Assembly: GCA_009363875.1 (NCBI GenBank)
Contig: CM018690.1
Span: 13,423,971-13,487,970, forward strand
Direction: 5' to 3'
From: Mikania micrantha
Taxonomy: Eukaryota > Streptophyta > Magnoliopsida > Asterales > Asteraceae
DNA: 64,000 bases
The position numbers and the translations under genes were made by a program. Shown in pieces: positions 22,271 to 32,485 of this stretch. Under the pieces are notes generated by a model. It saw only the letters and a list, made by a program, of their open reading frames with translations. It was not told the origin of the DNA and searched no databases. The stretch's first letter is position 1, and each line of letters starts with the position of its first letter.

Positions 22271-23729
22271 AAGATATTACATATGTATACAAACTATGTT
22301 CCTTAAGTTTCACTAATATTACGCATGTGTAATATACGTATACACACCCAAAATTCGAACAACTAGATATATATGACAAAGTTATTTTCAGACTAAGATT
22401 AAAAAAGGAACAATGATAAAGTTATTTTCATATTTGAAACACATAGACTGTTTGCAAATCTACAACATATCATCACCAATATAGCTCGAAACTCTAGAAC
22501 CCTAAAACTTGCAAAATGGATTTTTTTGTGGATCCGTGAAATGGTCCCAATAATAGATTAACAGAAATTAAGAATATTTTTTTTGTGGATCACGATATGG
22601 TCCCAACAATAGATCATCAACAAAATTAAGAATCATATACCTATGGTTCAATGATTAATCATGTGTTAGTAGAAGACAAGCAAAAGAGGTGTTGATGATG
22701 ATGTTCAATGGTTTTGAAGGATAAACATGAAGGATGTGACACTTGTTTGGTGTCAAACTACGATGATGGCGGTGTTCGCTGGTTGTAAACGGCAGTCATG
22801 TGGTGTTTGTTAGACTCTGATGTTGGTAGTCAACAACAGTTATATTTTTAACATTTGGTGTTTGAAAGGAAACATCCATCCCATTGATTAGAGAGAGAGA
22901 AATGTTTTTATTAGAGGGGCTGGTGACGCCTGCTTGCCGCCCTCCTCCATGGGCAAGGCGTGAGAGAGGTCAACGCGTGAATAGGAAGAAGAAAGGGAAA
23001 AAATATAGGGGGTGATAATGTGGAGTGATGAGGATGTGATGATAATAAATGTGGTGATGAAGTGGAGTGATGAGAAAGTGATGAGATTAGTTGTTTATAT
23101 GACGCCTATGTGAAGTGATGGGATAGTGACCACTACACATGACCTTAGTGTGATGTAGGAATTGCGTGGGATGAGGTATAAGAGGGTGAAAAGAGAGAAA
23201 TTTTTTTTTTAACTGCTCATATTGTTTAACTTAAATCAATAAACAAAAGAAAATTAGAAACAGCTAGAACTAAGTTTAAGGATTTATAATCTAAAATTAT
23301 GTTCGCAAATTATATGAATCACATATGTGTGTATGTATATGTATTTAAAATGATAAACATATAATAAGTCACTTTTCAGGCAATGTCTCATTTAGCATTT
23401 CTATACAATAAATAATTGTTATGTATTATACCATCTAAAGCCCATCTGGACGACATTTTGTTCTTTTAATATTTGTTTACATTAAATTTAACAAATGTAA
23501 CAAATGTCACACTCTAAATGATCCAAATCTTTTTTTTCTTATAAAAAGGCTTTCTCATACTTTAATTTATGTATCTTTATTAACCTTTTTATTCAATATT
23601 GTTTTTTTTATATAAAAATAGCACCGGTATTTTTTTTATTGATATAATATCTCAATCATTGGATTGCAAAGCAATTCAAATGATCAATCCATAGACGAGA
23701 GTTATTAGATTATCAATTTGATAGTTATC
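22271..23729. other. AT-rich spacer with a TGATG-rich patch
   Basis: No gene is recognised. 22919-22975 is a GC-rich patch (GGTGACGCCTGCTTGCCGCC and onward), followed by a GTGATGA-rich stretch to about 23130. This may be a worn DNA transposon, but I could not pair any ends. A TTTTT/AT-rich stretch follows. Confidence 0.3.
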
Positions 23730-24003
23730 TAAATTACGGTTTGCCCCATGTGGTTTAAGTGATTTAACTATTTCAACCCAAAATAAAATTTTCTATCAAT
23801 TCAGCCCATATGGTTTAAACAATTAATGATTTTGGCTCCCAAAACTAACTATTATAACGGTTTTGGCCCCCAAACAGAACTATGGTTAAGGGTCAAAAAT
23901 GTTAGTTGTTTAAACTATAGAGACTGAATTGCTAAAAGATTTCATTTTTGTTGAAAAAAGCTAAAACACGTAAACAACATATATAGGCCAAAACCGTAAT
24001 TTA
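23730..24003. mobile_element. MITE with long TIRs (Mutator-like style, about 274 bp)
   Basis: The ends TAAATTACGGTTTGCCCC and, inverted, TAAATTACGGTTTTGGCC open inverted arms of about 90 bp that share CAATTCAG and TTTAAACAA words. The middle has GGTTTTGGCCCCC-type sequence. There is no coding capacity. A target duplication was not clear. Confidence 0.65.
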
Positions 24004-24797
24004 CTCTTTGGTGTATATATATATATACGAAGTTGTGTTTTTTTAATAACTTTTAGTTAGATAAATCGTAAACTTATTTCTGAAGACAATATTAAAAATA
24101 TTGAAAAAATCGTGTGGCGCAGAGTTAAACGTTTGAATGATACTTTTAACTTTTTTTTTTTTTACCACTTAGCCTCCTCCCTTTTCATACTGGCAAAAAA
24201 ATTATCAATCAAGTTCAACCTTATAAGAAAGTTGTACTTATACATCAGTTTTGATTGACTTGACAAACAATTCGTTTAGATGACGATATCGAAATATTGT
24301 TTTAGATTCACGACTTATATACATCTTTTAACTTTTATAAGTATTTCATATGTTAAGTTCGAAAAATGTAATTTATTCAAATTAACCTATTAGTAAGTAG
24401 GAGCTACACAAGCTCACATTGTAAAATAGCTTAAGATCAGAAAATTGTAAGGCAAAGTAAACACAATTTTTTACTTCATTTTATCACTAATATTTTATAA
24501 CGTTAGAATCTCGAGTAGCATACGTGTTGAATAAAAAAGTAATTTTTTTTTAACTCACAACCATTTCTAATTAACAAATTTGTTTTAAATTCAATAAAAT
24601 AGGTTTAATATGTATGGCCATTATCTTTAAATAATCTTAAATATTTAAAAAAAAAAAACACTCCAATTTCCAAACCGGTTTTTGTTTTAATCCCTGCAGA
24701 ACCTCTGAAGTCGGAACCGGTTTTTGTTTTAAAGTCGACACAATCTTTACTTTATTTTATCATATTATGAGCAACTGATGTCATCTTTTTTTTAAGA
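24004..24797. other. AT-rich spacer and 3' flank of the AP2/ERF gene
   Basis: No gene is seen. A direct repeat with the core ACCGGTTTTTGTTTTAA occurs at about 24675 and 24717. TTTATT at 24751-24756 reads AATAAA on the minus strand, about 45 bp past the stop of the AP2/ERF gene, and is a plausible poly(A) signal for it. Confidence 0.5.
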
Positions 24798-25310
24798 TCA
24801 GGATTTGCTTGTTGAAGCATCATCGTATCCATCTTCAATTTGGCTTCCTTCAACATTAACTACTGGTTGATCCGGTTCGATCTCTGGCCCATACTCCTCT
24901 ATGGGAAAATTGGTCTTAGCGGCCCTCCTTCTATACATAATATTGGCTCGATCGTAAGCTCGAGCCGCCTCTTCTGGGGTCTTATAAGTCCCAAGCCACT
25001 TCCGCTCTTTTCCAGGAGCCATAATCTCCGCAGTCCAGTTCCCTGAGGCGCTTAAACTCACGCCTCTATACTTCTTCTTCTCTTCTTCACCACCACCAGG
25101 GCCGGGGGCGAGTAAGTCGCACCCCAAACAGTGTGGAGCTCTCATCCCACACTCGCCACATAGTTCTTGCTCGGGTTGGCCATCTATGACCACACGACTG
25201 CTCGGCCCGACTTCATTGCCCCCTCTAATTACATGGCTGAGTGCTGAAACAATGGCAGAATCCTCATCTGTGGGTTTTGGGACCATTGAGGGATTATTGT
25301 TGTTATTCAT
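24798..25310 (-). CDS. AP2/ERF-domain transcription factor, group-X-like, with divergent DNA-contact residues
   Basis: An intact 170-residue ORF without introns. The AP2/ERF domain spans about residues 81-137: YRGV...W-x-AEI...WLGTYKTPEEAARAYDRA...NFP, so the fold-defining glycine, AEI, WLG and AARAYD elements are present. Residues 51-64 form C-x2-C-x6-C-x2-C, similar to the putative zinc-finger motif of ERF group X (usually C-x2-C-x4-C-x2-4-C). The strand that normally reads YRGVRQRPWGKWAAEIRD is here YRGVSLSASGNWTAEIMA, so most arginine and tryptophan contacts to GCC-box DNA are changed. The N-terminus is Asn-rich, the C-terminus acidic and Ser-rich. A TATA-like CTATATATAG lies about 55-65 bp upstream of the ATG and an AATAAA follows the stop. 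It is probably nuclear; altered DNA binding is inference. Transposon relics surround it. Confidence 0.85.
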   Translation of the reverse strand: MNNNNNPSMVPKPTDEDSAIVSALSHVIRGGNEVGPSSRVVIDGQPEQELCGECGMRAPHCLGCDLLAPGPGGGEEEKKKYRGVSLSASGNWTAEIMAPGKERKWLGTYKTPEEAARAYDRANIMYRRRAAKTNFPIEEYGPEIEPDQPVVNVEGSQIEDGYDDASTSKS

Positions 25311-25364
25311 TTTGGATGAAATTAATATTGAAGTGGGACATTTTGAGAATTGTTTCCTCGGAGA

Positions 25365-25374
25365 CTATATATAG
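25365..25374 (-). promoter_or_regulatory. Probable TATA box of the AP2/ERF gene
   Basis: CTATATATAG lies 55-65 bp upstream of the minus-strand ATG at 25310. This spacing would give a short 5' leader. AT-rich DNA makes chance matches common. Confidence 0.5.
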
Positions 25375-26072
25375 TTTCGATATGTCGAATGTGGGGATGA
25401 TTATGCCGTAAACTGATGCCAACATGAAGCTTCGCGTGAAATATTTAGAAAATTATTTTTGTATTTTATATATAATCTAGAACTTAATAAATTTGACGTC
25501 TTGGAAAAAGTTAATAAAAAGTCAAATTGGAATAATATAATATGTTAAAAATACAGTCATCCGTTATTCATTTTATAATGTCTAACACTATTTATGATTT
25601 GTCTCAAAGATAATTTCAATTTAATCTTAGTCGATAAATTCAACTAGGTTTATTCAACCTGCGCATTGCGACAGATTATCACAGTACACTCTCGATAACA
25701 ATTATTTTATATCATTTGCAGAAGCATAAGTTGCATAACAAAATCAAATATATTATCACGAACTCTATACATTTTTTATAAAAATATAAAATCATATAAA
25801 ATCCTCACAAATATGTTACAAAAATAATAAAAAAATTACTCTCAAAATCCTTTTTACTGACAAACAATTGTTTGAATTAAAAAAAAACAAAGTATTTAAA
25901 CAAATCTGTCAAATTTAATAAAATTCAAACCTATAAGCAAATCTTTCAAATTTAATATACTTATCTATGTTTATCACTTTTTAAAGTTAAAAAACTTCTG
26001 ATGGTACAAGTCTAAATATTTAAAGCCTCACTACATGGATCAGACACCTTAATAATATAATATAATATATAT

Positions 26073-26326
26073 ATAGGGAGATGATCAAATGTTAACCCAT
26101 GTTTATTGCGTTAACCGAATAACTACATCTTATTACTTTGGGAATCACACTAAATAAATCTAAAGGTGTGTGTTTTTTTAATTAACATATGGCTCACTTA
26201 CATTAATAAAAAAATAAGAAAAAAACTAAAACTTTAAATTTATTTTAATGTGGGCCCCAAAGTATTAAGATGTACTTATTCGGTTATCACAATAAGTAAT
26301 GGTTAACATTCGAACCATCCCCTATA
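26073..26326. mobile_element. MITE with about 75-bp TIRs
   Basis: The left end (TATAGGGAGATGATCAAATG) and the inverted right end (TATAGGGGATGGTTCGAATG) begin inverted arms that also share GTTAACC, ATAACCGAATAA and TACATCTTA. The centre is T/A-rich with no coding. It sits in an AT microsatellite, so a TA target duplication is possible but cannot be shown. Confidence 0.75.
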
Positions 26327-26344
26327 TTTTGAACGACATTTGAT

Positions 26345-26552
26345 CTCAACGTGTTAACCACTGATTTTCAGGTCACGTCACCAATGTTTAGTTACCATGA
26401 CCTCCGTTGATACCCCACCACCATCGCAGGAGGAAACCGCACCGGGAAACCCCCTGACCTCACAAGGACCCATATTTCGCCTTGGGAGGGATTTTAACCC
26501 ATGACCTTTCATTTGAAAAGCCAAGTGGTACCGCTAGGACCAAACCATTTTG
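26345..26552 (-). mobile_element. tRNA-derived SINE candidate
   Basis: Read on the minus strand, it begins near TGGTTTGGTCCTAGCGGTACC (A-box-like) and then has GGTCATGGGTTAAAATCCC (B-box-like), at the usual spacing for an internal Pol III promoter. An unrelated GC-richer body follows. No clean target duplication was found, so the limits are approximate. Confidence 0.5.
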
Positions 26553-26966
26553 GGGTTCAAAAGAAAACTCTTTACTTTGAATAAAATTAAGAAAACTCCT
26601 ATTAACTAATCAATTTTTAAAAAAAAAATCATAATTTTTTATTATTAGATTAGAAATGTTATAAACAAAAAAAACTTGAATTAAAATATTTAAATCACGA
26701 AGTTACGTATATTTAACATATAAAATTACATATATGTAACTCATATATATAGTTTAGAAGTTACATATATGTAATAAATGAGTTATATATATGTAACAAC
26801 ATGAATTACATATATTTTTTCTTTTTTTCTATTTTTCTTTTTGTTAACAAATATAACCTTATAATAAAACAAAATATAAAACAAAAACCGAAAAACAAAA
26901 TTGATTGATAACAATTGTGATTAGTTTTCTTCAAAATGGTGGTTTACTTATGAACCATGCCCTATA
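26553..26966. mobile_element. MITE with ATATATGTAAC repeats
   Basis: The ends share GGTTCA-x-AAG-x-AAAC and AAGAAAACT-x-x-T in opposite orientation (26554 and following, and the complement of about 26918-26962). The middle has repeated TTACATATATGTAACT-type words. A related, poorer copy lies at 63435-63770. There is no coding capacity. Confidence 0.5.
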
Positions 26967-26986
26967 TATGTGTGTGTATATATATA

Positions 26987-27017
<31 letters not shown>

Positions 27018-27079
27018 AAATAAGCAATGGACCCTCTTATTATATAATAATATTAAATCTATTATTCATTTTTCATCTC

Positions 27080-27110
<31 letters not shown>
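26967..27110. repeat. AT/TA microsatellites
   Basis: Two (TA)n runs, about 26978-27017 and 27085-27110, flank a short stretch that is part of Helitron copy B. Confidence 0.9.
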
Positions 27111-27111
<1 letters not shown>

Positions 27112-27128
27112 ATGAGATTAAAATGTAC

Positions 27129-27287
27129 AAAAAAATGGTGAACGCTACCTGTAGGCTCCCTTCACCGACCGGTCCCACAGCCAACATGAGAGAGGTAAAT
27201 CACGTGACCCAGAGTGCTGGGCTTTAAACCCTAAACCTCCATTATAGATTCTCACCCATTACCACTAGGTCACCATCGCGGGGACAA
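27129..27287 (-). mobile_element. tRNA-derived SINE with 12-bp target duplication
   Basis: The 12-bp sequence ATTAAAATGTAC flanks it exactly, at 27117-27128 and 27288-27299. On the minus strand an A-box-like GGTGACCTAGTGG and a B-box-like GGTTTAAAGCCC lie near the 5' end. The 3' end is an oligo-T run (plus-strand AAAAAAA at 27129). All are marks of a short retroposon mobilised by LINE machinery. Confidence 0.75.
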
Positions 27288-27344
27288 ATTAAAATGTACG
27301 TTAAAAGCTATAATATAAACAAACAAACAAATTTACCCAATCGG

Positions 27345-27710
27345 ATATTTGAAAATTCGAATAGTGAATTTTAATATTCGAATCTGTATCCGAAATTTTG
27401 ATTATTTATTCGGATATCTAATCGAATGCCCGAACTCAGAAAACATTTAAAATTTTAAAAAAAAATATATTTCGGATATCCGAATACCTGAAAATTATCC
27501 GAAAAATATCTGAAAAATTATCCAAAATATCCGAAAAAAACTACTATTTCGGATATCGAATATCCGAACTATCCGTAAATTTTCAAAATAGTATTTGAAT
27601 TCGAATTTCCAGATATTCGAACTTCCATATATCCGAACTTTTCAGATTTTTCGAATTCGGATTTTCAGATATTTCGGTTTCGGATACGGATTTTTTTAAC
27701 ACCCTATTTA
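27345..27710. mobile_element. Possible hAT-like element rich in CGGATAT words
   Basis: Degenerate repeats of ATATCCGAA and its complement fill the unit. The right end, read inverted, starts GGGTGTTAAAAAAATCCG, similar in style to other GGGTGTT elements at 29587 and 62346. Borders and target duplication were not resolved. Confidence 0.4.
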
Positions 27711-27862
27711 GCGCCTTTATAAGTCATGAAATCCATTAAATTAAAATAGAAATTGGAAAGTTTTGTATGAAAAATTGTATTTCGTTTTTGATGAATTAGA
27801 ATTATATTATATTTTATGAGTAAAGATCAAATAATAAGATATTTTTGCATAAGATTAATAAT

Positions 27863-28173
27863 AAGAACTAATAGGATTTTGGCATTTGACATCATAATTT
27901 AGATTTAACATCTTATTTTTTGTAATATATTTTTATTTTTTTATTATATATTTTTTGTTTGTATATTTTTTGTACTGGATTTTTGTGCTTTTTGTCTAGA
28001 TTTTTGTTTTTTGTACTAAATTTTTATTTTTTTGTATATGCTTTTCATTTTTTTGCACTAAATTTTTGATTTTTTGTACTAATTTTTTATTGAATTTTGT
28101 TTTATGTACTAGATTTTTGCTTTTATATTTTAAACATGTCACATGTCAAAATTCTATTGATTCTTACATTTTT
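27863..28173. mobile_element. MITE with T-rich tandem core
   Basis: Inverted ends (TAAGAACTAATAGGATTTTG at about 27863; the complement TAAGAATCAATAGAATTTTG at about 28148-28167) enclose a core of degenerate 20-bp repeats built on TTTTTTGTACTAAATTTTTG (about 27955-28125). There is no coding. Confidence 0.6.
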
Positions 28174-28339
28174 TAGGCAAGCATATCTTCTTAGTGAATT
28201 CAATCCGTATTATATACACACACACACACTATTCAATATAATATTAATATAATATATTGAATATTAAATATTATATATATAAATAATGAAAAAAGTGCAT
28301 TCTTTCCTACCTTGGTCAAATTGTGAATATATATATTGT

Positions 28340-28584
28340 ATCAAGCGAAAACTCTATCTTATAGAGAAAATCCTTAAACTCTACATAAGCCATTGATTTA
28401 GAATTTTAAAAATAAATATGTAGCCCGCATGAAACCTGAATAAAAAATTGGGTTTTGAATAAAGAAATCAATTTTTATGTGTGTTAAAATTGACCACATA
28501 TTTATTTTAAAGATTCTAAATCAATGGTCCAGATTGGGTTAAAGGGTTTTCTATCTAAAATTGAGTTTTTCACATGATACATAA
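28340..28584. mobile_element. MITE with about 80-bp TIRs
   Basis: The arms at about 28340-28420 and 28497-28584 are inverted copies; both carry CCATTGATTTAGAAT and AAATAAATATGT (or complement). The short ORF at 28502-28699 on the minus strand only reads through the right arm and the neighbouring microsatellite. Confidence 0.75.
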
Positions 28585-28632
28585 GTACGTATGTACATAC
28601 ATACATACCTACATACATACATATATATATTA
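28585..28632. repeat. (ACAT)n and (AT)n microsatellite
   Basis: Repeated ACATACATACAT is followed by a short AT run between two MITEs. Confidence 0.9.
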
Positions 28633-28655
28633 AAAAAATAAAAAAAAAATAATGG

Positions 28656-28829
28656 CACTGTTGTAAAAGTCGGCCTTCAAGGCCGAGTACTCGCTCCAAG
28701 GAGTTGTCCCGAGACCGAGTTCTTTCTGATTATTACCCGAGTACTCCCGCCTAGGGCCGAGTACTGCCTAATTACTCGTTCCAATAAGCTATTCTGACCT
28801 AGGAGCGCCTAGCGACTTTTGCAATCTTG
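28656..28829. mobile_element. hAT-type MITE (174 bp)
   Basis: The ends are imperfect inverted repeats (CACTGTTGTAAAAGTCG against CAAGATTGCAAAAGTCG). The 8-bp flanks AATAATGG (28648-28655) and AATAATAG (28830-28837) agree at 7 of 8 bases. The interior has repeated CCGAGTACT words. From 28838 to about 29140 nothing is recognised. Confidence 0.75.
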
Positions 28830-29149
28830 AATAATAGTGCAACCATCGTTTTGATTCATCTATGAATTAGAAACATGAAAAATGAATAGTACATCCGTTT
28901 TTATGATCCATAAAATTGATTGGTAAATATCTTGGACCACCATAAGTTTATTTTAACTTTGAGAAGTAATAAACATATATTAGAGCATTAAATTTGAGAA
29001 ATATGCTTACAAATTTGATGTTTTATCAAATATGAGATATTTGTTTAGAGATTTGAGTTTTTGTTTTAATTTAACAGATTAGTTGCTGGTGATAATAATT
29101 TTGTGAGTAATTTTTGTATTATTTTTGTAGTATATTTGTGTGGATTTTG

Positions 29150-29251
29150 TATTTTGTTATGTAACTTATTTTTTTGCAAATGATATATAATACACATTTT
29201 CGAGAGTGTACTGCAATAACTCGCCGCAACAAGCAAGGTGAAAAAACCTAG
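29150..29251 (+). mobile_element. Helitron 3' end (copy C, plus strand)
   Basis: The terminal 100 bp match the complements of copies A and B (GAGAGTGTACTGCAATAACTC, then CGCCGCAAC) and end AAACCTAG|T at 29251. The hairpin is worn. How far left the element reaches is unknown. Confidence 0.55.
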
Positions 29252-29586
29252 TTGAAAATTATTCTTTCAAGCTCCATCAAAAATTTTAATTTAACAATCT
29301 TCAATCACCCAATGGAATGATTATTCATGCAAGTAGACTAACATGCCCATAATAAATCCATATATATCGTCTTCCTCTATTCAAAATCAAATGTCTGAAC
29401 TATCCAATTAAGACCCACCTTTATCTTCTACAAGTTAAAACAGAATTATGCTGACTATCGAAGCATACCCAAATATATACATACACATTATCCAAGATGT
29501 TGATGTCTCTTATTTGCATACTATTTCAGGATCTTTTAACATCAATGACACTTGTATAAGTTTTATATGGGTATACGAGTCGTTAA

Positions 29587-29757
29587 GGGTGTTCATGGTC
29601 CGGTTCCAAAACCGCGAAACCGCTCAAACCGGTCTTCGATTTGGTTTCACAGTTGGTTTTTTCCTAAATATTTAGTCGGTAGGTTTCAAAAGTTCAAAAC
29701 CGTAATAAACGATTTGGTTTACGGTTTTCATTAAAAACCAATCGTAAAAAACCGGAT
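29587..29757. mobile_element. Possible hAT-like MITE rich in GGTTT/AACCG words
   Basis: It begins GGTGTTCATGGTCCGGTT and ends with the rough complement AACCGGATCATG. Inside are repeated CGGTTT and AAACCG words. No target duplication could be fixed, because a CA/TA microsatellite follows directly. Confidence 0.45.
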
Positions 29758-29789
29758 CATGTGTGTGTATAAATATAGATATAAGTATA

Positions 29790-29798
29790 TACACATAG

Positions 29799-29869
<71 letters not shown>

Positions 29870-29870
29870 T
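29790..29870. repeat. Compound (CA)n(TA)n microsatellite
   Basis: A CA run of about 30 bp is followed by a TA run of about 36 bp. Two small overlapping ORFs here are pure repeat translations. Confidence 0.95.
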
Positions 29871-29879
29871 ATATTCATA

Positions 29880-30452
29880 GGAGAAGGATCAAGTACAAAG
29901 GGTTTTTCGTAAGAATGATAAGAAGGATTATGGGTCCTTGATCAAATTCATCAATGGTTAAGATCTTGTGATTCTCACTATTCACTAAAAACGCATGGGT
30001 ATTATAGTTGAAAGGTTAAAAAATGAATAACATATATTTGTTGACTTTTTTGTGGTTAAATCAAGTTCTACCATTTTTTTTAAATTGAATAACATTTAAA
30101 AGCTTAATATTTTTAATAAAATTACACCATAAAATTGAGAATTTTATTGTCTTTAATTTACATATGACATTGCTATAGTGTTTTTTCTGATTTTATTACC
30201 TCGTCCATGATTTTCAAACTTGGTCCGTGATTATTGGTCCGTAATTATGAAGTTGGTCCTTAATTATACATGTTAAATAACGGTTCGTGATTATTTGGTC
30301 CATGATTATGCAGTCAATTTTTGATTACCTGTGTTAAATTACGGTATGTATAATTGATCTGTGATTTATCTAGTTAGTTCATTGATAATGGCTGTCAAAT
30401 GACGGCCTGTATATTTATATAGCTCGGTCCGTAATTTTAGATGGACGATAGT
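29880..30452. other. AT-rich spacer with degenerate TGGTCCGTGATTAT repeats
   Basis: The start (GGAGAAGGATCAAGTACAAA) resembles a MITE end, but no partner end was found. From about 30200 to 30440 the words TGGTCCGTGATTAT and TTAAATTACGG recur loosely. There is no gene. Confidence 0.4.
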
Positions 30453-30878
30453 TGTAACACCCCGAATTTTCTATACAAATTATTCGAACTTACGAATGGG
30501 TAACTGATAATTTACTTGCCGGCAATAGATGAAAAACCAACCAAACAAAAGATCACGAAATTTGGAAGTACACTAACTCCATTTTAGAGTACTCAACTTA
30601 AAGTACTCAACTTAGTGTGCTCAACTTAGAGTACTCAATTTAGTGTACTCAATTTCGAGAACTCCACTTAGAGTGCTCAATTTCGTGAACTTTACTTCGT
30701 GTACTCCATTTTCGTGAACATTGCCTATATATATGAGCGCCTTGGGAAACACGCTAACCTTTCGTTTGATCGGTCAAACGAAGGACGAATCGCACGGGAA
30801 GCTACATAAAGGATCATCTAACAACAGGTAAGGGTTTGATGCATGAAAGTTTCGATTTTTAGACAAAAGGGAAAACAT

Positions 30879-30922
30879 GCATAAAGGTCACGCCTTTATG
30901 CATAAAGGTCACGCCTTTATGC
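30879..30922. repeat. Duplicated perfect hairpin in the LTR of element 4
   Basis: GCATAAAGG-TCACG-CCTTTATGC (9-bp stem, 5-base loop) occurs twice in tandem with a 21-bp period, so each half can pair within or across units. Confidence 0.85.
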
Positions 30923-32069
30923 AGAAAGTTTGTTCCTTTTTGGTTCCAATATGTTAGTAAGGTCGTAAAAGACCTAGAACTAACTCCCTAAAGTCTTGGA
31001 TAGATTTCTAAGATATTTTATGAAGAAAATACGAGTACTCGAGTTCGTGAATTTCACTTAGTGTACTCAAGTTCGTAAACTCAACTTCGTGTACACAACT
31101 TAGAGTACTCAACTTCGTGTACACAACTTAGAGTACTCAACTTCGTGTACACAACTTAGAGTACACAACTTAGTGTACTCAACTTAGAGTACTCAACTTA
31201 GAGTACATAACTTAGAGTACACAATTTAGTGTACTCAACTTAGTGTACTCAACTTAGAGTACACAACTTAGTGTACTCAACTTAGTGTACACAACTTAGA
31301 GTACACAACTTAGTGTACACAACATAGTGTACTCAACTTAGTGTACTCAACTTAGAGTACATGACTTAGAGTAGTCAACTTAGAGTACTCCACTTAGTGT
31401 ACTCAATTTAGTGAACTTCACATGGTAATGTAATGTAATGAGACGATGTACTAATGTAGGTTCTTAAGTCTTGGCTAAAGAGTTCGGTCAATAATACAAG
31501 GAGCTACTGTCAGGTGAGTTCTAGATGCCCTACTTTAACAAGTTATGTGTAAATATGTTTTGGGCTGGCATACATGCTATTAATATGTTTTGATGTTACG
31601 TGACTATGCCATGATGATGAATGCATGTTAATGTGTTAGCATGATTTATGCACGGAAGTATGCTAAGTATGATGAATGCATGTTAGTAAGTTATGATGAT
31701 GAACTGTATGATAACATGCTATGATTATAATTATAGATTTTATGTTATGATGAAATCCTAGGTTGCTAGGATAAAAGTATGATGCTATTATGATTAGATG
31801 CTAGCATAATGTGTTTATGATGCCATGATGAATGTTATGATGTGATAATGATGCTAGCATGATATGTGTATGATGCTAGGATGTTATGATGAAATGATGC
31901 TAGTATGAAATGTTTAGGATGCCATGATGACTACGATGAATGATGTTATGATGCTAGCATGAAATGTTATGACAATTATGATGAAAGATGATATAATGCT
32001 AGTATATCAGATACGAGGGAAGAATGATGTTCCTATACGTGTTATAGGATATGTATGAGATAGGTACCA

Positions 32070-32405
32070 GTACTTGTGCTGGGTATGTATGATAATCAAC
32101 CACGACTATAACTGGGTATGATAGTCAACCAAGACTAAAACTGGGTAGGATAGTCAACCAAGACTATAACTGGGTATGATAGTCAACCAAGACTATAACT
32201 GGGTATGATAGTCAACCACGACTATAAGTGGGTATGATAGTCAACCAAGACTATAACTGGGTATGATAGTCAACCAAGACTATAACTGGGTATGATAGTC
32301 AACCAAGACTATAACTGGGTATGATAGTCAACCAAGACAATAACTGGGTATGAGAGTCAACCAAGACTATAACTGGGTATGATAGTCAACCTGACTATAA
32401 CAGGG
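32070..32405. repeat. 29-bp tandem array, about 11 copies
   Basis: The unit contains ACTATAACTGGGTATGATAG and TCAACCAA. Copies start near 32103 and every 29 bp after that, with scattered substitutions; the last unit is shortened. There are no spacers, so this is a minisatellite within the element 4 leader or LTR. Confidence 0.95.
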
Positions 32406-32485
32406 TATGGAGCCTTGTGCCGGCATAAGCCCACTGTTACGCTCGGTAGAAGTGGTTGTATGATGATGATGCTTAGAATGTTTAT

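Larger units (their letters stand above)
25644..27345 (-). mobile_element. Non-autonomous Helitron, 3' end (copy B), with nested insertions
   Basis: On the minus strand it ends ...AAACCTAG|T at 25644. It has a clear hairpin (plus strand CTGCGC-ATT-GCG-A-CAG, 25659-25674). It matches copy A at 21721 over about 400 bp up to the AT microsatellite near 26050. The similarity resumes at about 27010 (TATATAATAATATT, TTATTCATTTTYCAT) and again around 27110-27310. The DNA between, a MITE, a SINE-like unit and another MITE, was therefore inserted into it. A second SINE (27129-27287) sits in its distal part. The 5' end is not found. Confidence 0.6.
30453..32480 (+). repeat. 5' LTR / leader of gypsy element 4, built largely of tandem repeats
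   Basis: It contains a TATA-like TATATATATGAG (about 30725). Two blocks of about 14-bp repeats (ACTTAGAGTACTCA / ACTTAGTGTACACA) lie at about 30580-30710 and 31030-31415. A TGATGCTAGCATGA-rich stretch runs from about 31560 to 32010, followed by the 29-bp array. The point where LTR ends and leader begins could not be fixed because no PBS was found. Confidence 0.55.

Noticed and set aside
29672..29941. Small ORFs rich in Ile-Tyr and Val-Cys repeats
   Set aside because: They are translations of the CA/TA microsatellite.
32070..32405. Regular 29-bp repeats that could recall a CRISPR array
   Set aside because: The copies are directly adjacent with no spacers, and the window is a plant nuclear locus. 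This is a minisatellite.
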